A DNA stretch of 64,000 nt from Dokdonella sp. (GTDB lineage Bacteria; Pseudomonadota; Gammaproteobacteria; Xanthomonadales; Rhodanobacteraceae), in the NCBI RefSeq assembly GCF_017744955.1, contig NZ_JAGIAG010000003.1:1-64000 (forward strand). Direction: 5' to 3'. Shown here piece by piece: positions 24,222 to 34,345 of the stretch. How positions within the stretch are numbered: the stretch's first letter is position 1; each line of letters starts with the position of its first letter. The position numbers and the translations under genes are program-made. The notes under the pieces are model-generated. The model did no database searches, was not told the DNA's origin, and saw only the letters and a program-made list of their open reading frames with translations.

Positions 24222-25448
24222 ATGCGTCCTCTTTCGCACCCCGTCCCCGTGAACGCGGCCGCTGCAACCGCCCCGCCACCCGCACGCGATCCGGCGCTCG
24301 ACTACTTGCGCGCCTTCGTCACCGTGCTCGTGGTCGCGCACCACGCCGTACTCGCCTACCACCCCTATGCGCCGCCGCCGGGAACCTTCGACGACGGCAA
24401 GCGGCTTTGGAGCGCGTTTCCCGTCGTCGACGCGCAACGCTGGGCCGGCATCGACCTGTTCGTCGGTTTCAACGACGTCTTCTTCATGTCGCTGATGTTC
24501 CTGCTCTCGGGGCTGTTCGTCTGGCCGGCCCTGCAGCGCAAGGGCGCGGGCGCGTTCCTGCGCGATCGATGCCTGCGCCTGGGCGTGCCGTTCATCGCCT
24601 GCGTCGCGATCCTCGCGCCGCTCGCCTATTACCCGGCATGGCTGCAGCGTGGCGGCGAGTCCGGCCTCGGCGGATTCGCGACGGCCTGGCTCGCGCTCGG
24701 CGTGTGGCCGGCGGGGCCGGCGTGGTTTCTCTGGGTGCTGCTCGCGTTCGACGCGTTCGCCGCATTCGCCTGGCGGATCGCGCCGGCCTGGGCGGACGTG
24801 GCGGGGCGCTGGCTGGGATCGCGTTCGCCGGCGGCATTCTTCGCCTGGCTGAGTGCGCTGGCGATCGCCGCCTTCGTTCCGCTCGCCTCGTTCGTCGATC
24901 CGTCGACCTGGTCGAGCGTCGGACCGTTCTTCGTACAGACCAGCCGCGTCGCGCTGTACCTGGGCTTTTTCGCCATCGGCATCGTCCTCGGCGCCCGGCG
25001 CACCGCCCATGACGTGCTCGCCGCGGACGGCGGCCTCGCCCGGCACTGGATGCTGTGGCCGAATCTGGCGGTCGGTGCCTATGCCGCGCTCGTCGCCCTG
25101 TTCATCACTCTCATCGTGGTCAACGCGAAGCAGCAGCCGATCGCGGGGCTGGAAACGGCGACCTTGTTCGCGTTCGCGGTGTCCTGCGCCGCCTCTTCGG
25201 TCGCACTCCTGTCGATTTTCCTGCGCTTCGGACAAAGGCGCACGGCCGTCTTCGACAGCCTGAGCCGCAATGCCTACGGCATCTACCTTCTCCACTACGC
25301 CTTCGTCAGCTGGCTGCAGTTCGCCCTGCTCGGCGTGGACTGGTCCGGTGCCGCGAAAGGCATTGTCGTGTTCGCCGTCGCGCTGGCCGCGAGCTGGGCG
25401 ACCGTTGCGGCGCTGCGCCGCATTCCGTGGATCGCGCACATGATCTGA
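24222..25448 (+). CDS. Acyltransferase family 3 membrane protein
   Basis: A protein of 408 residues with about ten hydrophobic helices. The N-terminal LDYLRAFVTVLVVAHHAVLAYHP with its conserved His pair, the RDRCLRLGVPF loop and the late SLSRNAYGIYLLHYAFVSW are hallmarks of the OpgC/OafA-type acyltransferase-3 family, which transfers acetyl or succinyl groups to exported glycans or other substrates. Substrate unknown. It lies 70 bases downstream of the membrane-fused sigma factor on the same strand and may be co-transcribed with it. Both are inserted between tsf and pyrH. Confidence 0.88.
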   Translation: MRPLSHPVPVNAAAATAPPPARDPALDYLRAFVTVLVVAHHAVLAYHPYAPPPGTFDDGKRLWSAFPVVDAQRWAGIDLFVGFNDVFFMSLMFLLSGLFVWPALQRKGAGAFLRDRCLRLGVPFIACVAILAPLAYYPAWLQRGGESGLGGFATAWLALGVWPAGPAWFLWVLLAFDAFAAFAWRIAPAWADVAGRWLGSRSPAAFFAWLSALAIAAFVPLASFVDPSTWSSVGPFFVQTSRVALYLGFFAIGIVLGARRTAHDVLAADGGLARHWMLWPNLAVGAYAALVALFITLIVVNAKQQPIAGLETATLFAFAVSCAASSVALLSIFLRFGQRRTAVFDSLSRNAYGIYLLHYAFVSWLQFALLGVDWSGAAKGIVVFAVALAASWATVAALRRIPWIAHMI

Positions 25449-25477
25449 CCGATCGTCGCCGACGGTGCGCGCTGGGC

Positions 25478-25483
25478 TACAAT
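25478..25483 (+). promoter_or_regulatory. Candidate -10 box (TACAAT) for pyrH
   Basis: TACAAT lies 28 bases before the pyrH ATG in otherwise GC-rich sequence. The same hexamer precedes rpsB. No strong -35 element is seen. A promoter here makes sense because the accessory genes separate pyrH from tsf. Confidence 0.4.
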
Positions 25484-25511
25484 GCGTCGTTTGTCCGCCG
25501 CAGGAAGACCC

Positions 25512-26234
25512 ATGCCCGCCGAGATCAAGTACAAGCGCATCCTGCTCAAACTCTCCGGCGAGGCCTTGATGGGCGAGGCCGACTACGGCATCGATCCGAA
25601 CGTGCTCATCCGCCTCGCGCGCGAGATCATCGAGGTGCAGCGCGTCGGCGTGCAGGTCGGCGTGGTCATCGGAGGCGGCAACATCTTCCGCGGCGCCGGC
25701 CTCGCCGCCTCCGGCATGGACCGGGTGACCGGCGACCACATGGGCATGCTCGCCACCGTGATGAACGCACTGGCGATGCAGGACGCGATCGAGAAGGCCG
25801 GCGGCGTCGCGCGCACGATGTCGGCGATCAAGATCAACGAGGTGTGCGAGGACTTCATCCGCCGCCGCGCGATCCGCCATCTCGAGAAGGGTCGCATCGC
25901 GCTGTTCGCGGCCGGCACCGGCAATCCGTTCTTCACCACCGACTCGGCCGCCGCGCTGCGCGCGATCGAGATCGGCGCGAACCTGCTGCTGAAGGCGACC
26001 AAGGTCGACGGCGTCTACAGCGCCGATCCGGCCAAGGACGCCAGCGCGACGCGCTACGAGAAGCTGTCCTACGACGACGTCATCCAGCGCAACCTGCAGG
26101 TCATGGACACCACCGCGATCGCGCTGTGCCGCGACCACAAGATCCCCCTGCGCATCTACGACATGTCGCGCGAAGGCGACCTGATGCGCATCATGCGCGG
26201 CGAGCCGATCGGCACGCTGGTCTACGGGCGCTGA
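25512..26234 (+). CDS. pyrH: Uridylate kinase
   Basis: A protein of 240 residues of the amino-acid-kinase fold that phosphorylates UMP to UDP. Signatures are [56 protein letters not shown] and [18 protein letters not shown] lies just before the ATG. It begins the run pyrH-frr-uppS-cdsA-dxr-rseP-bamA. Confidence 0.98.
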   Translation: MPAEIKYKRILLKLSGEALMGEADYGIDPNVLIRLAREIIEVQRVGVQVGVVIGGGNIFRGAGLAASGMDRVTGDHMGMLATVMNALAMQDAIEKAGGVARTMSAIKINEVCEDFIRRRAIRHLEKGRIALFAAGTGNPFFTTDSAAALRAIEIGANLLLKATKVDGVYSADPAKDASATRYEKLSYDDVIQRNLQVMDTTAIALCRDHKIPLRIYDMSREGDLMRIMRGEPIGTLVYGR

Positions 26235-26291
26235 GCCGCGCCCGCGCGGCGCCGGTCGTCGCTGCGCATCGGAGCTTCGCACCGCCGCTGC

Positions 26292-26297
26292 TATACT
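26292..26297 (+). promoter_or_regulatory. Candidate -10 box (TATACT) for frr
   Basis: TATACT (5 of 6 matches to TATAAT) lies 38 bases before the frr ATG. The -35 region is not clear. It would give frr a promoter separate from pyrH. Confidence 0.35.
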
Positions 26298-26334
26298 CCG
26301 CGGCCGATCGCAGACGCATCAAGGTGACCGCGCC

Positions 26335-26892
26335 ATGCTCGACAACATCAAGAAGGATGCGCAGACGCGCATGCAGAAGAGCGTCGATTCGCTCAAACAC
26401 GATCTCACGCGCCTGCGCACCGGCCGCGCCAGCACCAGCCTGGTCGAGCCGCTGAAGGTGTCCTACTACGGCGCCGAGACGCCGGTGTCGCAGGTCGCCA
26501 ACGTCGCGCTCGCCGACGCGCGCTCGATCACCATCACGCCGTTCGAGAAGAGCCTGGTCGCTCCGATCGAGAAGGCGATCCTGGCCTCCGATCTCGGCCT
26601 CACCCCGACCACGGTCGGCAACGTGATCCGCATCAACCTGCCGCCGCTCACCGAAGAGCGCCGCAAGGAGCTGTCCAAGCACGTCGCGCACGAAGGCGAG
26701 AACGCCAAGGTCGCCGTGCGCAACGTGCGCCGCGACGCGCTGCACCACGTCAAGGAACTCCTCAAGGACAAGAAGATCACCGAGGACGAGGAGCGTCGGG
26801 CGGAAGAGGACATCCAGAAGTACACCGACAAGTTCGTCAAGGACGTCGACGTGGTGGTCAAGGCGAAGGAAGAAGAACTGATGTCGATGTAA
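26335..26892 (+). CDS. frr: Ribosome recycling factor
   Basis: A protein of 185 residues, the standard family length. It splits post-termination ribosomes together with EF-G. Conserved segments include the N-terminal helix with DLTRLRTGRAS, the hinge and head domain (VSQVANVALADARSITITPFEK) and IRINLPPLTEERRKEL. AAGGTGA precedes the ATG at good spacing. It lies 100 bases after pyrH, the usual order. Confidence 0.98.
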   Translation: MLDNIKKDAQTRMQKSVDSLKHDLTRLRTGRASTSLVEPLKVSYYGAETPVSQVANVALADARSITITPFEKSLVAPIEKAILASDLGLTPTTVGNVIRINLPPLTEERRKELSKHVAHEGENAKVAVRNVRRDALHHVKELLKDKKITEDEERRAEEDIQKYTDKFVKDVDVVVKAKEEELMSM

Positions 26893-27007
26893 GGCCGGCG
26901 TCGACCGGCTGAGGGGGAGGCGGGAAGCCGACCGTCGGACGCTTCAGGGACGGATGCCGGCGTGAGAGCCGGAGAAGGCGGCGACACGCTCGCGGTCTTC
27001 TCGTGTT

Positions 27008-27013
27008 TAGAAT
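27008..27013 (+). promoter_or_regulatory. Candidate -10 box (TAGAAT) upstream of uppS
   Basis: TAGAAT lies 30 bases before the uppS ATG within the 150-base frr-uppS gap. It matches the -10 consensus at 5 of 6 positions but lacks a clear -35 partner. It could start the uppS-cdsA-dxr-rseP transcript. Confidence 0.3.
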
Positions 27014-27042
27014 CTTGGTCGCTGCCGCCCTCCCCGGAGTTC

Positions 27043-27783
27043 ATGGAAACCGACGCCGCCCCCCGCATTCCGCGCCACATCGCGATCGTCATGGACGGCA
27101 ACGGCCGCTGGGCCGAACGCCGGCGCCGGCCGCGCAGCTTCGGCCATCGCGAGGGCCAGAAGGCGGTGCGCGCGGCGGTCGAGTTCTGCCGCCGCCGCGG
27201 CGTCGAGGCGCTGACTTTGTTCGCGTTCTCCAGCGAGAACTGGAAACGCCCGCAGGGCGAGGTCGGCGCCTTGATGCAGCTGTTCCTGAAGGCGCTCGAG
27301 CGCGAGGTCGACGAGCTGCACGCGAACGGCGTGCGCATCGACTTCGTCGGCGACCTGTCCGCGTTCTCGCCGGAACTCGCCCAGCGCATGCTGGCGGCGA
27401 TGCGGCGCACGCAGGGCAACGCCGCACTGCGCCTCAACGTCGCCGTCAACTACGGCGGCCGCTGGGACATCGCGCAGGCGGCGCGCCGGCTGGCGCAGGC
27501 CGCGGCGAGCGGGGAACTCGCGCCCGAGGCGATCGACGAGGCCGCCTTCGCGCGCTACACCTGCCTCGCCGACCAGCCGCCGGTGGACCTGTTCATCCGC
27601 ACCGGCGGCGAGCTGCGCATCAGCAACTTCCTGCTCTGGCAGGTCGCCTACGCGGAACTGTATTTCACCGAGGCGCTGTGGCCGGACGTCGACGCCGCGG
27701 CGCTCGATGCGGCCCTCGCCGAATACGCGCGGCGCGAACGCCGCTTCGGTCTGACCGGCGCGCAAGCGCGCGCGGCGAGTTGA
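27043..27783 (+). CDS. uppS: Undecaprenyl diphosphate synthase (cis-prenyltransferase)
   Basis: A protein of 246 residues that builds the C55 carrier lipid for peptidoglycan and O-antigen by adding isopentenyl units to farnesyl diphosphate. The catalytic Asp18 lies in [26 protein letters not shown] and [16 protein letters not shown] with YAELYFTE are the other family signatures. The ATG at 27043 gives the usual short N-terminus. cdsA starts 10 bases after the stop. Undecaprenyl precursors are supplied by dxr, two genes downstream. Confidence 0.97.
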   Translation: METDAAPRIPRHIAIVMDGNGRWAERRRRPRSFGHREGQKAVRAAVEFCRRRGVEALTLFAFSSENWKRPQGEVGALMQLFLKALEREVDELHANGVRIDFVGDLSAFSPELAQRMLAAMRRTQGNAALRLNVAVNYGGRWDIAQAARRLAQAAASGELAPEAIDEAAFARYTCLADQPPVDLFIRTGGELRISNFLLWQVAYAELYFTEALWPDVDAAALDAALAEYARRERRFGLTGAQARAAS

Positions 27784-27793
27784 GCCCCGGACG

Positions 27794-28624
27794 ATGCTGA
27801 AACAGCGCACCCTCACCGCCCTCGTGCTCGCGCCGATCGCGATCGCGATCATCCTGTTCCTGCCGACCTGGGCGGTCGCCCTGATCATCTCGGCGGTGTG
27901 CCTGCAGGCCACCTGGGAATGGACCCAGCTCGTCGGTCCTTTCTCGCTCTCCTCGCGCATCGCCTTCGTGGTCGCGAACGCACTGCTGCTCGGCCTGCTG
28001 TGGACCATCCGCAACGAGCCGGCGGCCTGGTACGTGATCGGCGCCGGCCTGGTCGGCTGGCTGCTCGCGCTGTACTGGATGCGGCATTTCTCCTACGGCG
28101 CCGCGCCGACGCGCGAGCACACCGTCCTGAAGCTGATCGCCTGCGAACTGGCGATCCTGCCGGCCTGGCTCGCGATGATGCGCCTGCACGACGAGCCGGA
28201 CCGCGGCCATGCCTGGACCCTGCTCGCGATCGTCCTGATCTGGACCGCCGATACCGCCGCCTATTTCGCCGGCAGCCGCTACGGCACCACCAAGCTCGCG
28301 CCGCAGATCAGCCCGAACAAGACCACCGCCGGCGCCTGGGGCGCCCTGCTCGGCGCCGGCGTGATCGCAGTGATCGGCGGCTGGCTGCTGGACGTGCGTG
28401 GCGCGCCGCTGGTCGCGCTGGTCGCGCTGGCGCTGGTGACCGTGCTCGCCTCGATCGCCGGCGACCTGTTCGAGAGCCTGCTCAAGCGGCAGGCCGGCGT
28501 GAAGGATTCGGGCACGCTGTTCCCCGGCCACGGCGGCCTGCTCGACCGCGTCGACGCCCTGCTCGCGGCGATGCCCGTATTCGTCGCCGGCAAGGCGCTG
28601 CTCGACCTCGCTTTCGCGGCATGA
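27794..28624 (+). CDS. cdsA: Phosphatidate cytidylyltransferase
   Basis: A protein of 276 residues with about eight membrane helices. It makes CDP-diacylglycerol for phospholipid synthesis. The family signature is at the C-terminal side: [20 protein letters not shown] and [18 protein letters not shown]. The stop overlaps the dxr start (ATGA), implying translational coupling. Order uppS-cdsA-dxr-rseP is conserved across gammaproteobacteria. Confidence 0.97.
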   Translation: MLKQRTLTALVLAPIAIAIILFLPTWAVALIISAVCLQATWEWTQLVGPFSLSSRIAFVVANALLLGLLWTIRNEPAAWYVIGAGLVGWLLALYWMRHFSYGAAPTREHTVLKLIACELAILPAWLAMMRLHDEPDRGHAWTLLAIVLIWTADTAAYFAGSRYGTTKLAPQISPNKTTAGAWGALLGAGVIAVIGGWLLDVRGAPLVALVALALVTVLASIAGDLFESLLKRQAGVKDSGTLFPGHGGLLDRVDALLAAMPVFVAGKALLDLAFAA

Positions 28625-29829
28625 AGCGCGTCGCCATCCTCGGCGCGACCGGTTCGATCGGCGCGAGCACGCTCGACGTCGTCGCGCGCCATCCGGACCG
28701 CTTCCGCGCCACCGCGCTGGCCGCGCATCGCAACGTCGACGCGCTGGCCGAGCTGTGCGCGCGCTTCCGGCCGGAGCTGGCGGTGATCGCCGACCCCGCC
28801 TGCGAAGACGCCTTGCACGAGCGCCTCGCCGCGAACGGCGCCGGCTGCCGCGTACTGGCCGGCGCGCAGGCGCTGATCGAAGCCGCCGCCGGCGCGCACT
28901 GCGACGTGGTGGTGGCGGCGATCGTCGGCGCCGCCGGACTCCAATCCACCCTCGCCGCCGCGCATGCCGGCAAGCGCCTGCTGCTGGCGAACAAGGAAGC
29001 GATCGTGATGGCCGGCGGCCTGCTCGCCGCGGCACTGGAACGAGGCGGCGGCGAGCTGCTGCCGCTGGACTCCGAGCACAACGCGGTCTTCCAGTGCCTG
29101 CCCCGCCAGCCGAGAGCCGCGGACGTCGCGCACGCGCCGGCCGCGCGCACCGACCTCGCCGCCGCCGGCGTGCGGCGGATCGTGCTGACGGCGTCCGGCG
29201 GACCGTTCCGCGGCCGCACGCGCGCGGACCTGGCCGGCATCACGCCGGCGCAGGCCTGCGCGCACCCGAACTGGAGCATGGGGCGCAAGATCTCGGTCGA
29301 TTCGGCCACGCTGATGAACAAGGGCTTGGAAGTGATCGAGGCGCATCACCTGTTCGACGCCGCGCCGGAACGCATCGAGGTCGTGGTGCATCCGCAGAGC
29401 ATCGTGCATTCGATGGTCGAGTACGTCGACGGCTCGGTGCTGGCGCAGCTCGGCAACCCGGACATGCGCACGGCGATCGCCTACGCGCTGGCCTGGCCGG
29501 AGCGCGTCGACGCCGGCGTCGCGACGCTGGACCTTTTGAAGACCGCGCGACTGGATTTCGAGGCGCCGGATCTCGCCACGTTCCGCTGCCTCGCCCTCGC
29601 CTACGAGGCACTGCGCGCCGGCGGCACGACGACGACGGTCTTGAACGCGGCCAACGAGGAAGCCGTTGCCGCCTTCCTGGATGAACGCTTGCCGTTCCTC
29701 GGCATCGCCGAAACGATCGAACGTTGCCTGGATGCGGTAGATTCGGCGCCGGCGACGACGCTGGAGACCATCCTTGACGCCGATTTAACTGCGCGCCGAG
29801 AAGCTCGACGTATCATCGCCTCCCTCTAA
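28621..29829 (+). CDS. dxr: 1-deoxy-D-xylulose 5-phosphate reductoisomerase
   Basis: A protein of 402 residues, second enzyme of the MEP isoprenoid pathway, using NADPH and a divalent metal. The dinucleotide-binding [13 protein letters not shown] (8-20), [27 protein letters not shown] with metal ligands, and [27 protein letters not shown] are typical. A segment of about ten residues after CLPRQPRA ([11 protein letters not shown]) looks longer than in close relatives. The start overlaps cdsA by four bases. Confidence 0.97.
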   Translation: MKRVAILGATGSIGASTLDVVARHPDRFRATALAAHRNVDALAELCARFRPELAVIADPACEDALHERLAANGAGCRVLAGAQALIEAAAGAHCDVVVAAIVGAAGLQSTLAAAHAGKRLLLANKEAIVMAGGLLAAALERGGGELLPLDSEHNAVFQCLPRQPRAADVAHAPAARTDLAAAGVRRIVLTASGGPFRGRTRADLAGITPAQACAHPNWSMGRKISVDSATLMNKGLEVIEAHHLFDAAPERIEVVVHPQSIVHSMVEYVDGSVLAQLGNPDMRTAIAYALAWPERVDAGVATLDLLKTARLDFEAPDLATFRCLALAYEALRAGGTTTTVLNAANEEAVAAFLDERLPFLGIAETIERCLDAVDSAPATTLETILDADLTARREARRIIASL

Positions 29830-29852
29830 CCCGAGACCCGCAAGCCCGCGTC

Positions 29853-31238
29853 ATGCATGAATTTTTTGGTTCCGTCTGGTGGCTGATCGTGACGATGGGC
29901 CTGCTCGTGACGTTCCACGAGTACGGTCATTTCGTGGTCGCGCGGCGCTGCGGCGTGAAGGTGCTGAAGTTCTCGATCGGCTTCGGTCCGGCGTTGTGGT
30001 CGCGCTTCGACCGCCACGGCACCGAGTTCGTGGTCGCGGCGATTCCGCTCGGCGGCTACGTCAAGATGCTCGACGAGCGCGAAATCGAAGGCGTGGTGGG
30101 CCCGGAAGGACTGAAGGGCGCGCACAACCGCCAGCCGGTCGGCAACCGCATGGCGATCAGCGCGGCCGGGCCTGCCTTCAATCTGGTCTTCACCCTGGTC
30201 GCGTTCTGGCTGATGTTCGTCATCGGCAAGCCGGACTACCAGCCGGTCGTCGGCCACGTCGACCGCGTCGCCGCCACGGCGGGTTTCCAGAACGGCGACC
30301 GCATCGCCGCGATCGACGGCCATGCGGTCGAGACCTGGACCGACGCCAGCATGGAACTGCTGCAAGGCGGCATCAACCGCCAGGATCTCCATCTGACGGT
30401 GGTCGACGCGCAGGGCCAGCAGCTCGATCGCACGCTGCCGCTGTCGACCCTGCCCGCCTCGCTCAACGAGGAAGGCGTGTTCCGCGAGATCGGCCTGACG
30501 CCACGCCAATGGGCGACGCCGCCGGTGGTGGGCAAAGTCGAGGCGGACGGCGCCGCCGCGCGCGCCGGGCTCCAGGTCGGCGACCGCATCGTCGCGATTG
30601 AAGCCGAGCCGGTCGTCGACTGGCGCGAGGTGCCGAGCCTGATCCAGAAACACGCGGCCGAAGGCAAGGCGCTGGCGCTGACCGTCGAGCGCAACGGGCA
30701 GCGCCTGCAGCTGGCGGCGACGCCGGCGCGCAACGTGCCGGCCGACGCGGGCAAGCCGCGCGCCGGCACCAGCGCGCCGACCTGGGTGCTCGGCATCGGC
30801 GTGCAGGCGCCCGAAGTGGCCTACGACGCGACCCTGCACTACGGGCCGCTGGCCGCCATCCCGAAGGCCATCGGCGAAACCTGGGAGCGCAGCCGGCAGA
30901 CGCTGACCATGCTGTGGAGCATGCTCACCGGCCAAGCCTCGCTGAAGAACCTGTCCGGCGTCATCACGATCGCCCAGGTCGCCAACAGCTCGGCCCAGCT
31001 CGGCGTCGCCTGGTTCCTGAACTTCCTGGCGATCATCTCGCTGAGCCTCGCCATCCTGAACCTGCTGCCGATCCCGATCTTGGACGGCGGCCACCTGCTG
31101 TATTACCTTATCGAGCTGGTCAAGGGCAGCCCGGTCAGCGATCGCATGCAGATCGCCGGCCAGTACGTCGGGCTGACCCTGTTGATGGCCCTGATGGGGC
31201 TCGCGTTCTACAACGACATACTGCGGATCGCATCCTGA
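29853..31238 (+). CDS. rseP: Site-2 protease RseP, inner-membrane zinc metalloprotease
   Basis: A protein of 461 residues. The zinc-binding HEYGH (22-26) lies in the first membrane helix and the third ligand is in the C-terminal NLLPIPILDGGH (around 405-412). Two PDZ domains lie between (VGHVDRVAATAGFQNGDRI and VGKVEADGAAARAGLQVGDRI). In relatives it cleaves the anti-sigma factor RseA after DegS in the envelope stress response and clears signal peptides. Its position between dxr and bamA is conserved. Confidence 0.97.
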   Translation: MHEFFGSVWWLIVTMGLLVTFHEYGHFVVARRCGVKVLKFSIGFGPALWSRFDRHGTEFVVAAIPLGGYVKMLDEREIEGVVGPEGLKGAHNRQPVGNRMAISAAGPAFNLVFTLVAFWLMFVIGKPDYQPVVGHVDRVAATAGFQNGDRIAAIDGHAVETWTDASMELLQGGINRQDLHLTVVDAQGQQLDRTLPLSTLPASLNEEGVFREIGLTPRQWATPPVVGKVEADGAAARAGLQVGDRIVAIEAEPVVDWREVPSLIQKHAAEGKALALTVERNGQRLQLAATPARNVPADAGKPRAGTSAPTWVLGIGVQAPEVAYDATLHYGPLAAIPKAIGETWERSRQTLTMLWSMLTGQASLKNLSGVITIAQVANSSAQLGVAWFLNFLAIISLSLAILNLLPIPILDGGHLLYYLIELVKGSPVSDRMQIAGQYVGLTLLMALMGLAFYNDILRIAS

Positions 31239-31317
31239 TCGCGCGGTCTGCCCGACAACAAGTGCGACCGCGGCGGGCGTCCGCCGCGAGCCGCATGCAT
31301 GCCCTATGGAAGTGACG

Positions 31318-33744
31318 ATGAAGCGTATTGCCGCCCTGATCCTGCTCGCCTGGTTCGCCGCCCAGGATGCGTTCGCGTTCGATACCTTCACGATCTCCGA
31401 CATTCGCGTCGAAGGCTTGTCGCGCATCGCGCCGGGTACCGTGTTCACCTACCTGCCGGTCGAGAAGGGCGACACGCTCACCGGCGACCGCGCCGAGCAG
31501 GCGATCCGCGCGCTGTACAAGACCGGCTTCTTCAGCGACGTGCAGCTGGCGCGCCAGGGCGACATCCTGGTCGTGACGGTGAAGGAACGGCCGCAGATCT
31601 CCAAGATCGCCATCCGCGGCAACAAGGACATCAAGGAAGAGGACCTGCTGAAGGGCCTCAAGGGCATCGGCCTCGCCGAGGGCGAGGCGTTCGACGAGCT
31701 CAAGCTCAACGAAGTGCAGAACGAGCTGACGCGCCAGTACTACAACCGCGGCAAGTACAACGTCTCGGTGAAGACCTCGAAGGTCAATCTCGACCGCAAC
31801 CGGATCGAGATCGCGATCAACGTCGCCGAGGGCAAGGCGGCCAAGATCAAGCACCTCAACGTGGTCGGCAACACGACCTACCCGGACAAGGAGATCAAGG
31901 GCGAGTTCGAGTCGAGCACCTCGAACTGGACCTCCTGGTACTCCAAGGACGACCAGTACTCGCGCGAGAAGCTCTCCGGCGACTTGGAGAAGTTGCAGTC
32001 GTTCTACATGGACCGCGGCTACGCCGACTTCAACGTCGCCTCGACGCAGGTCAGCATCAGCCCGGACAAGCGCAAGATGTACGTCGTCGCCAACATCAAG
32101 GAAGGCGAGGTCTACAAGATCAACGACATCAAGCTGACCGGCACCCTGGTCCTGAAGGAAGAGGACCTGCAGAAGCTGATCCAGTTCAAGCCCGGCGACA
32201 CCTTCTCGCGCAAGCAGATCGAGCAGTCGGTCGACGCGATCACCTCGGTGCTGTCCAACATCGGCTACGCGTTCGCCGAGGTGCAGCCGATCCCGGCGAT
32301 CGACAAGGAGAAGCGCGAGGTCGGCATCAACTTCTTCATCGTGCCCGGCAAGCGCGTGTACGTGCGCCAGGTCGTGTTCAAGGGCAACACCCACACGCGC
32401 GACGACGTGATGCGCCGCGAGATGCGCCAGCTCGAGGGCTCCTGGTACTCGCAGGCGGCGATCGACCGTTCGAAGATCCGCCTGCAGCGCCTCGGCTACT
32501 TCCGCACCGTCGAGATCGACACGCCGAAGGTGCCGGGCACCGACGACCAGGTCGACCTCGAGATCAAGGTCGAGGAGCAGAACTCCGGCGCGTTCACCTT
32601 CGGCCTCGGCTACGGCCAAGTGCAGGGCGTCATCGCCAGCATCAGCGTGACGCAGAACAACTTCCTCGGCAGCGGCGACCGCATCTCGATCACCGCGCAG
32701 CAGAGCTCGTTCATCAAGCGCTACTCGCTGTCCTACTTCGAGCCCTACCTGACCGACGACGGCATCGGCCTCGGCTACAACCTGACGCATTCGCGCTTCG
32801 ACGCCGGCGAAAGCAACCTCGCCAGCTACTACACCAGCACCGACGCGTTCGACATCTACCTGTCCTTCCCGATCACCGAGGCGGACACGATCAACACGCA
32901 GATCGGCATCAACAAGACGCGCATCGACCCCATCGGTTCGCCGCCGATCATCATCGACTACATCGACAACCTCGGCCACCGCACGTTCCACTCCATGAAC
33001 ACGGTGCTGTCGTGGGCGCACGACACGCGCAACCGCTTCTGGAACCCGACCCGCGGCTCGCTGCAGCAGGTCTCGCTCGAAGCGACCTTGCCGGGTTCGA
33101 CGGTCGAGTACTACAAGATCAACTATCAGTTCAATCAGTACCTGCGACTGACCAATTCGCTGACCTTCCTCGGCAAGATCAAGCTCGCCTACGGCGACAC
33201 GTACAAGGATCCGAAGAGCGTGCTGGATCCGAACGGCCCGTACAAGGACATCTACATGAAGGATCTCAGCGGCATGCCGTTCTTCGAGAACTTCTATGCC
33301 GGCGGCGTCTCCGACGTGCGCGGCTTCCGCGACAACACGCTCGGACCGTACACGGTCTACAACCCGGGCTCCTGTCCGGCCACCAACAAGGACTGCCGCC
33401 TGCCGCTCGGCGGCGCGTTCAAGACCGTCGCCTCCGCCGAAATCATCTTCCCGACGCCGTTCGTGAAGGAGAACGACGACAGCACGCGCCTGTCCGCGTT
33501 CCTCGACGTCGGCAACGTGTTCAAGAACAACCTCTGCAAGTACGACGTCTACAGCGAGGATTCGCGCCTGGACTGCGTGCGCATGCGCACCTTCAGCAAG
33601 GATCAGCTGCGCGCCTCGGTCGGCCTGTCGTTCCAGTGGCGAGCGCCGGTCGGCCCGATCGTGATCAACCTCGCGCGGCCGATCAAGAAGAAGGAAGGCG
33701 ACGACACCGAAGTGATCCAGTTCACCTTCGGCAACACGTTCTGA
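31318..33744 (+). CDS. bamA: Outer-membrane assembly factor BamA
   Basis: A protein of 808 residues from the ATG at 31318, which gives a clean signal peptide (MKRIAALILLAWFAAQDAFA) with GGAAGTGA just upstream; an ATG four codons earlier is less likely. Five POTRA domains (about 22-425; first starts FTISDIRVEGLSRIAPGTVF) precede the 16-stranded barrel. The barrel carries the VRGF motif (SDVRGFRDNTLGPY, around 667) and the C-terminal strand ends QFTFGNTF with the terminal Phe recognised by the BAM machine. It inserts outer-membrane proteins. The periplasmic chaperone gene skp follows. Confidence 0.98.
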   Translation: MKRIAALILLAWFAAQDAFAFDTFTISDIRVEGLSRIAPGTVFTYLPVEKGDTLTGDRAEQAIRALYKTGFFSDVQLARQGDILVVTVKERPQISKIAIRGNKDIKEEDLLKGLKGIGLAEGEAFDELKLNEVQNELTRQYYNRGKYNVSVKTSKVNLDRNRIEIAINVAEGKAAKIKHLNVVGNTTYPDKEIKGEFESSTSNWTSWYSKDDQYSREKLSGDLEKLQSFYMDRGYADFNVASTQVSISPDKRKMYVVANIKEGEVYKINDIKLTGTLVLKEEDLQKLIQFKPGDTFSRKQIEQSVDAITSVLSNIGYAFAEVQPIPAIDKEKREVGINFFIVPGKRVYVRQVVFKGNTHTRDDVMRREMRQLEGSWYSQAAIDRSKIRLQRLGYFRTVEIDTPKVPGTDDQVDLEIKVEEQNSGAFTFGLGYGQVQGVIASISVTQNNFLGSGDRISITAQQSSFIKRYSLSYFEPYLTDDGIGLGYNLTHSRFDAGESNLASYYTSTDAFDIYLSFPITEADTINTQIGINKTRIDPIGSPPIIIDYIDNLGHRTFHSMNTVLSWAHDTRNRFWNPTRGSLQQVSLEATLPGSTVEYYKINYQFNQYLRLTNSLTFLGKIKLAYGDTYKDPKSVLDPNGPYKDIYMKDLSGMPFFENFYAGGVSDVRGFRDNTLGPYTVYNPGSCPATNKDCRLPLGGAFKTVASAEIIFPTPFVKENDDSTRLSAFLDVGNVFKNNLCKYDVYSEDSRLDCVRMRTFSKDQLRASVGLSFQWRAPVGPIVINLARPIKKKEGDDTEVIQFTFGNTF

Positions 33745-33796
33745 GATCCGCGCACAGGGGGCGGGCACATCGTCGGGGGCAGCGAGGAGACGCCGG

Positions 33797-34345
33797 GTGA
33801 GGTTTCGCGCACGACCAGGCCTGTGCATCCGCGCTGCCGCGGCCGCGACGCTCGCGTTCGCGCTCTCCGCGCAGGCGCAGGCGCCCTCGCCCTCCGTCCG
33901 CATCGGCTACGTCGACATGAAGCGACTGCTCGACAACGCCCCGCAAGTGGTCGCCGGCCGACGCAAGCTCGAACGCGAGTTCGCCGCCGGCGACACCGCG
34001 CTGAAAGCCGACGAGGCGCGCGCCGCGTCGTTGCGCGAACGCCAGAAGCGCGACGCGCAGACCATGAACCAGGCCGAAGCCGACGCGCTGCAGCGCGAGA
34101 TCGACGCGCTCGACCGCTCCATCAAGCGCAGCCGCGACAACCTGCGCGCCGACCTCAAGACGCGCAGCGACCAGGAACTGGACAAGAGCTGGCGCGAGAT
34201 CAACGACGCGGTGGTCGAATTCGCGCGCGAACAGGGCTACGACCTGATCGTGCCGAGCCCGGTCGTCTACGCCAGCCCGAAGGTCGACGTCACCGACCGC
34301 GTGCTCGAACGCCTGCGCCGCACCACCAAGACGGAGACGCCGTGA
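33797..34345 (+). CDS. skp: Periplasmic OmpH/Skp-type chaperone
   Basis: A protein of 182 residues from a GTG start, with AGGAG 7 bases upstream. A signal peptide (to about ALSAQAQA) is followed by the OmpH signature IGYVDMKRLLDNAP and a long charged coiled coil (about 60-145, many Glu/Arg/Lys/Ala) ending in EQGYDLIVPSPVVYASPKVDVTDRVL. Skp trimers hold unfolded outer-membrane proteins for BamA, the preceding gene. The stop overlaps the lpxD start. Confidence 0.93.
   Translation: MRFRARPGLCIRAAAAATLAFALSAQAQAPSPSVRIGYVDMKRLLDNAPQVVAGRRKLEREFAAGDTALKADEARAASLRERQKRDAQTMNQAEADALQREIDALDRSIKRSRDNLRADLKTRSDQELDKSWREINDAVVEFAREQGYDLIVPSPVVYASPKVDVTDRVLERLRRTTKTETP

Noticed and set aside
31135..33903. 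A minus-strand open frame of about 920 codons
   Set aside because: Antisense to bamA, which is fully recognisable. The product is a repetitive Val/Asp/Arg/Leu sequence without family features.
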